DNA of 64,000 nt from the NCBI RefSeq assembly GCF_000379685.1, contig NZ_KB903290.1:305790-369789 (forward strand), in the 5' to 3' direction. A program made the position numbers and the translations under genes. Every line of letters begins with the position of its first letter. Within the stretch, counting starts at the first letter, position 1. Origin of the DNA: Catelliglobosispora koreensis DSM 44566. GTDB lineage: Bacteria > Actinomycetota > Actinomycetes > Mycobacteriales > Micromonosporaceae. Below the pieces are notes generated by a model, which saw only the letters and a program-made list of their open reading frames with translations, had not been told where the DNA came from and searched no databases. Positions 52,921 to 60,479 of this stretch are shown here, piece after piece.

Positions 52921-53195
52921 CGCGATCGCCCTCCCGTGTCCGAACCGGCCACACCGGCTGGCCTGTGTTCGACATGCCAGCGTCCGTGCTGACGGCCTGT
53001 CGCGTAGGCGATTTCGATCGCGTGTCTCGCGGCGGCTTCGCTGTCGTGATGACTGATCGCCTGCCCTGGTCCATCGACCTGGCGAATGTCGAGTTCCCAC
53101 GTGCCGCGGGGCCCCTCGTAGAGTGCTGCGCTGAGGATGACCGTGCCATCCTCGCTGTAGCAGATTCCTGCTTCCCGTAGCTGCTTTGACCTCAC
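52917..53195 (-). CDS. Small hypothetical protein
   Basis: About 92 residues from a GTG (VRSKQLREAGICYSEDGTVIL); a TTG 12 codons earlier also opens the frame. A -10-like TATAAC lies 9 bases before the GTG, so a leaderless start is plausible. The sequence alternates strands and an EAAARHAIEIAYATGR helix, similar in style to its coupled neighbour; a paralogous or heterodimeric pair is possible. Function unknown. Confidence 0.55.
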   Translation of the reverse strand: MRSKQLREAGICYSEDGTVILSAALYEGPRGTWELDIRQVDGPGQAISHHDSEAAARHAIEIAYATGRQHGRWHVEHRPAGVAGSDTGGRSR

Positions 53196-53295
53196 GTCCG
53201 CGACGTTATAGAACGTGTGTGCCAACTTCAAGAACGACTCGCCGGTACGTTGCCGTCTCGCTCAAAGCATATTGTGCGAGACGGGGCTCCGACGC

Positions 53296-53521
53296 ATCGG
53301 ACACCAGGTCGCGCAGGTCATAGGAGGGCGCGTCCGGGTCGGCGAACGTCGACTCGCCGGCATCTCGCAGGTCGTAGCGCACCACGAACCGTCCCGCTAA
53401 TGCCGTGCACAGCTCGCCGGGCCAGCTCAGCATGGTGATGCCAATCAGCAGCACCGGTGGATCCGCCTTGTCCCCGAAGGTTTCCACACAACTCGACACC
53501 GTTTACCTTGATACGCAACAT
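53296..53521 (-). pseudogene. Alpha/beta-hydrolase relic with 2-base slip
   Basis: ATG LRIKVNGVELC is the normal N-terminal strand of an alpha/beta hydrolase, but it continues in another frame with VETFGDKADPPVLLI, GRFVVRYDLRDAGEST and PDAPSYDLRDLVSD. The shift occurs in GTTGTGTGGAA and is explained by loss of one GT unit. The catalytic Ser, Asp and His parts are all missing. Confidence 0.65.
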
Positions 53522-53612
53522 GGATCCTCTGCGAAACATCACTCCGATTCACCATTTAGACGAAGCAGCACCCCGAAACTCATCGCGCTGTGCGTCCGCA
53601 CCTGACGCGACC

Positions 53613-53843
53613 GGGCTGGTGCTGGTATTCACCGACTACCAGGCATTCGCGGTGGAGTTCAAGCGCGAAGCGCACGTCCTGCTCGACATCATCGCCGGTC
53701 AATTCCGCCATGCGCTCATCCGTGGCGAGCAGGTTTTCTGCCTCGTCCACGCCGAAGATCCCCGGTTCACGCTCCCGGCGGTGGGCGCGGTACCGCTGAG
53801 GTGGAATCAGGCGGAGTGGCTCAACGCCAGCCGGGGGCTGTGA
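53613..53843 (+). pseudogene. C-terminal fragment resembling a barstar-family inhibitor
   Basis: The frame GLVLVFTDYQAFAVEFKREA, then HVLLDIIAGQFRHALIRGEQ and VFCLVHAEDPRFTL looks like the C-terminal half of actinobacterial barstar-like (RNase-inhibitor) proteins. No plausible start or the N-terminal helix with the barnase-binding residues is present upstream. It is therefore a fragment, with the family call tentative. Confidence 0.45.
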
Positions 53844-53852
53844 TCGCCTGGG

Positions 53853-54632
53853 TTATGCCAGGCGCCGCTGCCGGGTCCAGCCGGCCCAGCCGCGTTCGCG
53901 CAACAGGTTCTGCAGCCGCTGGATCCGCGGTTCGGACTCGATGGCGAGGGCGTCCAGAAGGTCGAACGCGAGTTCGTCGTGCGCTGTGGTGGCGATGTTC
54001 ATCTCACCGTTGGCGTCTGCCTGCTCAGCCATGCTGGCCATGATGTCGGCGAGTTCCTCTAGGCGCGGGTCGTCGTCGTTTGCGTTGCTGTCGATGAGTT
54101 GCGAGGCGAGCCGGTAAAGCCGGACAAGTTGCGGGTTGTTGAGCTGCTCGACTTTGCCGGGCATCATCTCGGCGATGTGACCGGGCCAGCTTGCCGCTGC
54201 CAGGATCCATCCTTCGCGTTCGGCTTCCACCAAGCGTTCTGACGCGCCGATCTGGCGAAGCCGGTCGAGATAGGACGCCACCTCGGGCGGGAGCGCCAGA
54301 TTGTCCCCGGCAGCCAGCTGCGCGATCTGCTTGCGGCTGTCTTCAAGCCGTTCAATTTCCTCGCGCAGCTGGCTGTCGATCCTTTGCACCGCTTCGGAAA
54401 ACGCTGCCGCGTCGGCTTCGAGCATCTGAGCGACTTGAGACAGCGGCACACCAGCGGCGGCAAGAGTACGGATTTTCACCAGTGACACCACAGCCTTCGC
54501 GCCGTAGCGACGGTAACCCGAAGCATCTCGCTGCGGCTCAGGCAGCAGCCCCATGTGGTGATAGTGCCGCACGGCCCGCACCGTGACACCGGTGTAGGCG
54601 GCCAGTTGACTAATCGTCAGCATGCTTCTCAT
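53853..54632 (-). CDS. MerR-family regulator of the ABC exporter
   Basis: 259 residues. MerR HTH: LTISQLAAYTGVTVRAVRHYHHMGLLPEPQRDASGYRRYGAKAV is the classical opening (shown in parts: TVRAVRHYHHMG, DASGYRRY). A coiled-coil dimer helix spans about 85-115; the C-terminal 140 residues are a helical ligand domain without Cys pairs, so drugs or peptides rather than metals are expected. It is third in the unit with the exporter, whose promoter has a MerR-type dyad: an autoregulated system. Confidence 0.9.
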   Translation of the reverse strand: MRSMLTISQLAAYTGVTVRAVRHYHHMGLLPEPQRDASGYRRYGAKAVVSLVKIRTLAAAGVPLSQVAQMLEADAAAFSEAVQRIDSQLREEIERLEDSRKQIAQLAAGDNLALPPEVASYLDRLRQIGASERLVEAEREGWILAAASWPGHIAEMMPGKVEQLNNPQLVRLYRLASQLIDSNANDDDPRLEELADIMASMAEQADANGEMNIATTAHDELAFDLLDALAIESEPRIQRLQNLLRERGWAGWTRQRRLA

Positions 54633-54665
54633 CCTGCCTTCCCGCCCGCGGCGCGCCGGCGCCGT

Positions 54666-55427
54666 TCAGGAGATTCTGCGGCGGTAGGCGATGCTCGCGA
54701 AAATGTAGGCGACGGCGAGAATACCGAGGCACCAGGCAAGGGCGGTCCAGATGTCGGCGCCGACCGGCTGCTGTAGGAACAGCGCACGGATGGTGTTGAC
54801 GATGGAAGTCACTGGCTGGTTTTCGGCGAAGGCGCGCACCGGGCCCGGCATGGTTTGCGTGGGTACGAACGCCGAGCTAAGGAACGGCAGGAAAAGAAGC
54901 GGGTAGGAGAAGGCACTCGCCCCGTCGACACTCTTGGCGGTCAGACCGGGGATGACTGCGATCCACGTCAGAGCGAGCGTGACCAAGAAGAGGATGCCCG
55001 CGACGGCAAGCCAGGCAAGAAATGAAGCGCCGGAACGAAAGCCCATCAGCAGGGCCACGCCGAAGACGAGCACGAGCGAGATCAGGTTGGCGGCCAGTGA
55101 GGTCAGCACGTGCGCCCACAGCACCGACGACCGTGCGATCGGCATCGAGTGGAAACGTTCGAAGATCCCGCCTTGCATGTCCATGAAGAGCCGGAACGCG
55201 GTGTAGGCGATGCCCGAGGCGATGGTGATGAGCAGAATGCCGGGAAGCATGTAGTTCACATAGGGGACGCTCCCGGTGTCGATCGCGCCGCCGAACACGT
55301 AGACGAACATCAGCATCATGATGATCGGCGTGATCGCGGTGGTGAGAATGGTGTCGAGGCTTCGGGTGATGTGGCGCATTGTCCGACCGGTTAGGACGGT
55401 CGTGTCGGTGAAGAAATGTGTGGCCAT
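54666..55427 (-). CDS. ABC-2 type exporter permease (DrrB-like)
   Basis: 253 residues with six helices. Family marks: the N-terminal amphipathic RTMRHITRSLDTILTTAITPIIMM, and PIARSSVLWAHVLTSL after helix 2, ending AVAYIFASIAYRRRIS. Forms the membrane channel of a daunorubicin-type exporter with the ATPase encoded 9 bp upstream. Substrate probably an antibiotic, lipid or glycolipid. Confidence 0.92.
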   Translation of the reverse strand: MATHFFTDTTVLTGRTMRHITRSLDTILTTAITPIIMMLMFVYVFGGAIDTGSVPYVNYMLPGILLITIASGIAYTAFRLFMDMQGGIFERFHSMPIARSSVLWAHVLTSLAANLISLVLVFGVALLMGFRSGASFLAWLAVAGILFLVTLALTWIAVIPGLTAKSVDGASAFSYPLLFLPFLSSAFVPTQTMPGPVRAFAENQPVTSIVNTIRALFLQQPVGADIWTALAWCLGILAVAYIFASIAYRRRIS

Positions 55428-55436
55428 TGTTGTTCC

Positions 55437-56222
55437 CTACTTCTGGTTGTGGCCGACGACGGCGAAGAAGACGTCTTCGAGCGTGGGCTGCTTTTCGACG
55501 TACTCGACTTCTGCGGGTGGCAGCAGAGCTTTGAGTTCGGCCAGGGTGCCGGTGACGATGATCCGGCCCTGGTGAAGAATCGCGATCTGGTCGGCAAGTT
55601 GTTCGGCCTCATCCAGATACTGCGTGGTGAGCAGAACCGTCGTGCCGCTCTGCGCGAGGTTCTTGACGGCTTGCCATACCTCGATGCGTGCCTGCGGGTC
55701 CAGGCCAGCTGTGGGCTCGTCGAGGAAGATGACTGGCGGATTGCCGATCAGGCTCATGGCGATATCCAGGCGTCGCCGCATGCCGCCGGAATACGTTGCC
55801 GCCCTTCGGTTTCCGGCCTCGGTCAGCGAGAACCGCCGCAACAGATCATCGGCGATCGCTTGCGGATCCTTGAGATGCCTGAGCTTGGCGACCAAGACGA
55901 GATTCTCCCGGCCGGTAAGTATTTCGTCGACGGCCGTGAACTGCCCGGTCAGACTGATGGATTCGCGCACATCTGCGGCCTGGGCCGCGACGTCGAAACC
56001 GTTCACCTGGGCCGCGCCGGTGTCGGCCTTGAGCAAAGTGGACAGGATCTTCACTATCGTGGTCTTGCCTGCCCCGTTTGAGCCGAGCAGGGCAAAGATG
56101 CTGCCCCGGGCCACTTCGAAATCCACGCCGCGCAGCACATGCAGCTGTTTGTACGACTTCTGCAGGCCCTGCACCTGGATCGCGGGCCCTCGGGTCTGCT
56201 TGGTTGCTGGTGGAATGCTCAT
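55437..56222 (-). CDS. ABC exporter ATPase (DrrA-like)
   Basis: Start MSIPPATKQTRGPAIQVQG chosen because the MerR-type -10 would place transcription start on this ATG; 261 residues. Walker A LLGSNGAGKTT, signature YSGGMRRRLDIAMSL, Walker B PPVIFLDEPTAGLDPQ, C-terminal DrrA extension with EYVEKQPTLEDVFF. It energises the permease encoded next. Confidence 0.93.
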   Translation of the reverse strand: MSIPPATKQTRGPAIQVQGLQKSYKQLHVLRGVDFEVARGSIFALLGSNGAGKTTIVKILSTLLKADTGAAQVNGFDVAAQAADVRESISLTGQFTAVDEILTGRENLVLVAKLRHLKDPQAIADDLLRRFSLTEAGNRRAATYSGGMRRRLDIAMSLIGNPPVIFLDEPTAGLDPQARIEVWQAVKNLAQSGTTVLLTTQYLDEAEQLADQIAILHQGRIIVTGTLAELKALLPPAEVEYVEKQPTLEDVFFAVVGHNQK

Positions 56223-56229
56223 GAGCGCC

Positions 56230-56261
56230 AGCATGCAGGGTTGACGCAGCGTCAAGGTCAA
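56230..56261 (-). promoter_or_regulatory. MerR-type promoter of the exporter operon
   Basis: On the minus strand: TTGACC, then a 20-base spacer holding the dyad TTGACG-CTG-CGTCAA (56241-56255), then CATGCT. Over-long spacer with a central dyad is the hallmark of MerR activation. Expected start of RNA is at or next to ATG 56222, so the message is leaderless. Confidence 0.65.
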
Positions 56262-56296
56262 GCCCGCAGCGAGGATTTGTCAGGCGTGCTCGCGCC

Positions 56297-57070
56297 CTAC
56301 GACGCGGACAGGATTGGCGACCACGTCAGATAGCCGGTGGCAGCGATCACGATGATCGCGGCCCAGATCGAACGCCAGTCGAAAGCAGCGTCAAGGTTGA
56401 TTTTCCACGGGGCTTGATGCTTGCGCACGACGATAAGCCGGGTCACTGCTCGCCCGGCCAGGATCCCGCAGGCGATCGGCAAGACCGCGGCCAGAAGGGC
56501 GTACGCGAAGAGAATCGTTCCTTGTGTATTGCCGGTGGCCCGCGGCACAGGTTGGCCGACCGCGGCCACGACGAACAGGATTCCCAACGGAATCGCGTTG
56601 CGAGCCAACGCGCGTTTGCCCGCAAGCCTCGTTTGCCGCTGGTGTTCCGTGATGCGCTCTTCTTGCTCTCGTCGCGCGCGCTCCTCCTCGGCTTGCCGGG
56701 CTGCTTCGGCGGCTAGCCTCGCGGTCCTTGCCTCGTCGGCGGCCTGCTGGCGGAAGCGTTCCTGGCACTCGCCGCACTCGTCGTGCGCTGGCGGATTCGT
56801 GCTTCTGTGAGCACGGCAGAATACGCGCTGACAATGACGGCAACGGCCAGCGCCGAGGGCCGTGCACGGGACCGAAGCGCAGGTCGCCCCGGTCGCCTCG
56901 AACTGGCGAGCGGCCGTCTCCAGCCAGGCAGCGCGGGCCGCGGCCGCATCAGCGGCAGCTCGCACACTTGCCTCGGTTGCCTGCCGCTGCTGCTCCAAGA
57001 GCCAGCCGAGCGGAGTTGTCGTGCCTGGGGCATGAAAGCCGGGAATGTGCCCGGGCGGTTGCCAAACCAT
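56297..57070 (-). CDS. Zinc-finger / coiled-coil / membrane protein
   Basis: Start MVWQPPGHIPGFHAPG after GAGGTG; 257 residues. Segments: a Pro/Gly-rich start, a short helix, a Cys/His cluster CASVPCTALGAGRCRHC, QRVFCRAHRSTNPPAH and CGECQERF (about 65-105, B-box/AN1-like two-zinc pattern), a charged coiled-coil (about 110-145), and three membrane helices (about 160-180, 187-207, 228-248). Not a family I can name. It is downstream of the 190-residue gene in the same direction and 1.5 kb from the TIR gene, which also ends in zinc ribbons. Confidence 0.7.
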   Translation of the reverse strand: MVWQPPGHIPGFHAPGTTTPLGWLLEQQRQATEASVRAAADAAAARAAWLETAARQFEATGATCASVPCTALGAGRCRHCQRVFCRAHRSTNPPAHDECGECQERFRQQAADEARTARLAAEAARQAEEERARREQEERITEHQRQTRLAGKRALARNAIPLGILFVVAAVGQPVPRATGNTQGTILFAYALLAAVLPIACGILAGRAVTRLIVVRKHQAPWKINLDAAFDWRSIWAAIIVIAATGYLTWSPILSAS

Positions 57071-57088
57071 TTGCTCACACCTCAACCG

Positions 57089-57661
57089 TCAGCGGGGGCG
57101 GAAGCCGTTCTTGGCCATGTATTCCAGGGTGCTGCCCTCAATGCGGGTGTAGAGGGCATCCAAATCGAGACCAGCCTGCGGCATCATGCCTTCCACCAGG
57201 CTTTGCATCTTGTGATCCATTCCCAGGCAAGTGAATCGCGAGCCGATACCCGCGGGCACCATGTCGGGATTCCTGGAGACGATTTCGTAGAACCATGGTC
57301 CCGTGGACAGCACTGTTACTCGGTCATCGGCGTGGGGAAACCAGGGCTCTCGTGGGTGCCAAGGCCGGTCTCCGTGCGACATCATGATTGTCCACTTGCG
57401 ATGGACCAGAACGTCCCGGTACCCACCGAACAGCTTCTTCTCAGATCTCGTGACGAGGAAGGCCATGGCCTGCCCAGCGGGGGAGTTGGCCGCTCGTAGA
57501 AACGGCTGTATGACCTCGGCGGTGACTTTCCCAATGAACTGATCCTGGGCGCGCCGGATCGCGACCTTCTGCTGCGCCGCGTGTTCCTGGGCGTGCGTGG
57601 CAGCGCCCTCTTGTGCTCGAACCCGGTCGGCCGCCTCACGGAACTTGTCGTCCCACGTCAT
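57089..57661 (-). CDS. Hypothetical soluble protein
   Basis: 190 residues, MTWDDKFREAADRVRAQEG. A helical first third (Gln/Ala-rich, HAQEHAAQQKVAIRRAQDQFIG) and a mixed second part with SHGDRPWHPREPWFPHADDRVTVLSTGPWFYEIVS. No signal peptide or Cys pair. It precedes the zinc-finger membrane gene by 18 bp, forming a likely two-gene unit. The 255 bp to the next rightward gene contain no further gene. Confidence 0.65.
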   Translation of the reverse strand: MTWDDKFREAADRVRAQEGAATHAQEHAAQQKVAIRRAQDQFIGKVTAEVIQPFLRAANSPAGQAMAFLVTRSEKKLFGGYRDVLVHRKWTIMMSHGDRPWHPREPWFPHADDRVTVLSTGPWFYEIVSRNPDMVPAGIGSRFTCLGMDHKMQSLVEGMMPQAGLDLDALYTRIEGSTLEYMAKNGFRPR

Positions 57662-57916
57662 GACTGACCGTCCACTGAAATGGCGCGAGCGTTAGCAAGT
57701 CTGTGCAACGCGAAACCAGTCGTCTTCTTCATCACGTATCGATGCTGACAGGTACCGAGGTTGATCGATCCGTCCGAACGGCCGGTCATCCCCGCCGTAA
57801 GCACACTTGCCGGGGGTCCACAAACGACGGACCAGTCTGTGGTTCGCCGCGGAAGTTCCTCCAGGAGATAGCATCTGGCGACAGGATCGGACCATATCGT
57901 TGAACGGAGTACGAGA

Positions 57917-58453
57917 GTGACCCTCGTCGACCGTCTCATCGCCCCGGGCGCGACGCGTGGCGAAATCGTGGCTGGTTTCACCACGGCCGCCGCCGGTGGG
58001 CTGCTCGGTCTGGCCATCGCCTGGCGTGCTGGGTTATCCGCGCTGGCGGTGGCCGTACTCACCGTGGTCTGCTTCGACCTCTTTGGTGGGGCAGTGGTCA
58101 ACGCGACTGACTCCGCGAAACGTTGGTACCACAGGGCCGGGCGCACCCGGGTGCACCACTTTGCCTTCGTCGCGTTACATCTCCACCCGTTCGTGCTGGC
58201 CCTTGTCGTGCCAGGGTTCTCCTGGGTGGCTGCCGCCGTGACCTATACGACGGTGCTAATCGCCACCGTGGCTATCGAGTTCGCCCCGGCCGCCTTGCGC
58301 CGCCCAGTCGCGTTCGCTGTGACGACCCTGGGCATGACGGTGGTCATCGCGTTCTTGGCTGTCCCGGCCGCGTTCGCGTGGATCATCCCCGTCCTCATGA
58401 TTAAATTGCTGCTCGCCTATATGCTGCCCGAGCGGCCCACGCCCTCAAGCTGA
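57917..58453 (+). CDS. Hypothetical polytopic membrane protein
   Basis: 178 residues from a GTG with CGGAG upstream. Five hydrophobic segments (about 17-33, 40-58, 82-102, 106-122, 133-165) and a His-rich RVHHFAFVALHLHPFV in helix 3. No family named. It ends 157 bp before the TIR gene in the same direction, so a functional link is possible but not shown. Confidence 0.7.
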   Translation: MTLVDRLIAPGATRGEIVAGFTTAAAGGLLGLAIAWRAGLSALAVAVLTVVCFDLFGGAVVNATDSAKRWYHRAGRTRVHHFAFVALHLHPFVLALVVPGFSWVAAAVTYTTVLIATVAIEFAPAALRRPVAFAVTTLGMTVVIAFLAVPAAFAWIIPVLMIKLLLAYMLPERPTPSS

Positions 58454-58597
58454 GAGTCAAGTGCCGGCGTGCGGGCGCGCAGGCTTTCCCGCCGAGCAGG
58501 TCGCCGGAACCCTTTCAGTGCACCGGTTTCGCGAACCGCCACGGTTTGGTGATCGTGGCTTGCGTCGTCCCAGCGCTGTGGCCCTGGCTTCGAGCCA

Positions 58598-58603
58598 TAC
58601 AAT
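58598..58603 (+). promoter_or_regulatory. -10 element of the TIR gene
   Basis: TACAAT seven bases before the GTG at 58611, which fits a leaderless transcript. No good -35 seen. Confidence 0.45.
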
Positions 58604-58610
58604 TAGATGC

Positions 58611-60290
58611 GTGACTGGATTCCACCGGTTTCGGGCCGGGCTTGAACCTAGTGATTCGCTTGAAAGTCTGTCGGCAGGGGGATTGAGCCTCGATCAGGTC
58701 GTGTCATCGTTCGGCGATGCGAGGGTTCGGGCCGCCGCGATGCACGACAGGATTCGGGAGCTGGTCCGGCGCCCACGGTCGCGTGGCTACCCACCTTGGA
58801 TTTTCATTTCGTACCGCTGGGAAGGCCCAGAGGCGAAAGCCTGGGTCCGGCGCCTCGCGGATCGCTTGCGCGAGCGTGGTTTTCGGGTCCATTTGGATCA
58901 GGACGAGCTGCCTGTATCAGACGTCGGGCCGCACGGGATTGAAATTGGGCGATTCGTGGCGCAGATTGTTGATTGCCACTATTTTCTGCGAGTGGTTACG
59001 AGAGGTTTGGCAGTCGCCGCCAACCATGAGTGGATCGGGGAAGAGAGCCAGCTCGCTGGGTGGCTGTCTGAGTTCGGGCAGGTGCAGATTGATTTGGTCA
59101 AAGAGTGGCCAGCGCCTGACGCCGAGGAGAACAGTTTCCAGGTGAGCTTGGAGGACGTGCGCGGCTATCTGCATCAAGGCAAGACAATCAGCATCCTGGA
59201 GCAGATGGAGCGCAAGAGCATCCTAGTCGTCGACATCTCGCAGGATCCCGGCGACCTTTCAGCTTTGGACCAGGTGCTTGACTACCGTGGTCTGACACTG
59301 TCCAAAGAGGAAGAAGAACAGCTGGTCTGCTTCATGGAGCAGGCAGCTCCGCTATTGGATGCTCGCGACGGCGCAAAGCTATTTGGCTTGCTTCAGGCGA
59401 ACGCCGCCATCGCGGATACCGATGAGTGGACGCAAGTATTCGCTCATGCCTATGCGCTGGCGGGCCGGACCAAGGAGGCCGCAACGTTCGCCCTGAACGT
59501 TCTTGAGATGACCACGCCACTGCTCGAGACCAAATGGGACATGTGCCTTCTGCTATGGGACCTTGGGCGGAAGGCCACCGCTCTGCACTACATGTGTGCG
59601 ATGAGAATCTTGGGCGGCCGTTTCGACCTCAAGGTGACCGGGATGATCGCTGACATCCTTGATGACCTCGGCTGCCACTTCGAGGCACTCAACTTCTATC
59701 AGTACGCCTTGGCGCTGGCCCGAAACCAAGCTGACAAACAGATCGCGTTCGGTGTGGCAAATGAACTGCGGCGGGCGTCACGGGGTGGAAGGCCAGACGA
59801 TCGGATGTTTCGCGAAGCCCGAGCTGAAGCTAGGGCGAAATATGGGAACCTGCCAGCCTGGCTACTCAACGACACCGCGTACGTCTATCTATTTCGGTTC
59901 GGTGATGGTGAAAGCGCGCTGCCTCTCCTCCAAGAGGCCATCCAATCGGATCCCGCCCATGTGAACGCGTGGATCAATCTGATCGCCGCTCTCGTCACCC
60001 TGAGGCGTGAGAAAGAAGCCGTAAAAGTGCAACTGGCCGCCCGCGAGCTGTTCCCAGCCGAGCCAAGGCTGAGGTGGCTACCGCCTCCTATCGAGGTTCA
60101 TCTCGCCATCCCTGCCGCCAGCCACGAGTGCGGCACTTGCCGATCTCAATTTCGAGCCCATGATGGCTTCCTCTGTGGACATTGCGGAGCAGCGTGCGGT
60201 CACAACAGACCTTGTGCCGCTTGTGGGCATCGCCAGAAAACTGACACGCGCTGTCCCGTGTGCGGAGCTTCATCACTTCGGCGACGCTAG
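58611..60290 (+). CDS. TIR-domain protein with TPR-like repeats and zinc ribbons
   Basis: GTG start (VTGFHRFRAGLEPSD) chosen for the -10 just upstream; 559 residues. A short helical lead (about 1-60), then a TIR/SEFIR-type domain (about 65-205): PPWIFISYRWEGPEAKAWV, GFRVHLDQDELP, IVDCHYFLRVVTRGL, and HEWIGEESQLAGWLSEFG with a candidate catalytic Glu. A helical repeat region (about 270-480) has TPR-like units (CLLLWDLGRKATALHY, ALPLLQEAIQSDPAHVNAWI). The last 50 residues form a zinc ribbon array: CGTC, CGHC, CAACG, CPVC. TIR proteins cleave NAD or scaffold signalling; with TPR and zinc modules this may be a defence or signalling hub. Confidence 0.78.
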   Translation: MTGFHRFRAGLEPSDSLESLSAGGLSLDQVVSSFGDARVRAAAMHDRIRELVRRPRSRGYPPWIFISYRWEGPEAKAWVRRLADRLRERGFRVHLDQDELPVSDVGPHGIEIGRFVAQIVDCHYFLRVVTRGLAVAANHEWIGEESQLAGWLSEFGQVQIDLVKEWPAPDAEENSFQVSLEDVRGYLHQGKTISILEQMERKSILVVDISQDPGDLSALDQVLDYRGLTLSKEEEEQLVCFMEQAAPLLDARDGAKLFGLLQANAAIADTDEWTQVFAHAYALAGRTKEAATFALNVLEMTTPLLETKWDMCLLLWDLGRKATALHYMCAMRILGGRFDLKVTGMIADILDDLGCHFEALNFYQYALALARNQADKQIAFGVANELRRASRGGRPDDRMFREARAEARAKYGNLPAWLLNDTAYVYLFRFGDGESALPLLQEAIQSDPAHVNAWINLIAALVTLRREKEAVKVQLAARELFPAEPRLRWLPPPIEVHLAIPAASHECGTCRSQFRAHDGFLCGHCGAACGHNRPCAACGHRQKTDTRCPVCGASSLRRR

Positions 60291-60479
60291 GACTGGCAAA
60301 CGCACGCCAGCAGTCTCACATCAATCCACCGGGGCTGGTCTGGGTCCCCGCCCGGGCATTATCGCCCCATCCCGCTCGATGCTCACCCTGTTCCGGCGAA
60401 TCCACCCCGGTCAGCTGGATTATCGGCGATAGTCGGCCATATCTGGACCGGTATTGCCACAAAGACGGGGGAGGGGCAC

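Noticed and set aside
58461..58610. Upstream extension of the TIR gene (50 more codons)
   Set aside because: The added sequence is Arg/Pro-rich without pattern, and a TACAAT -10 lies directly before the GTG at 58611.
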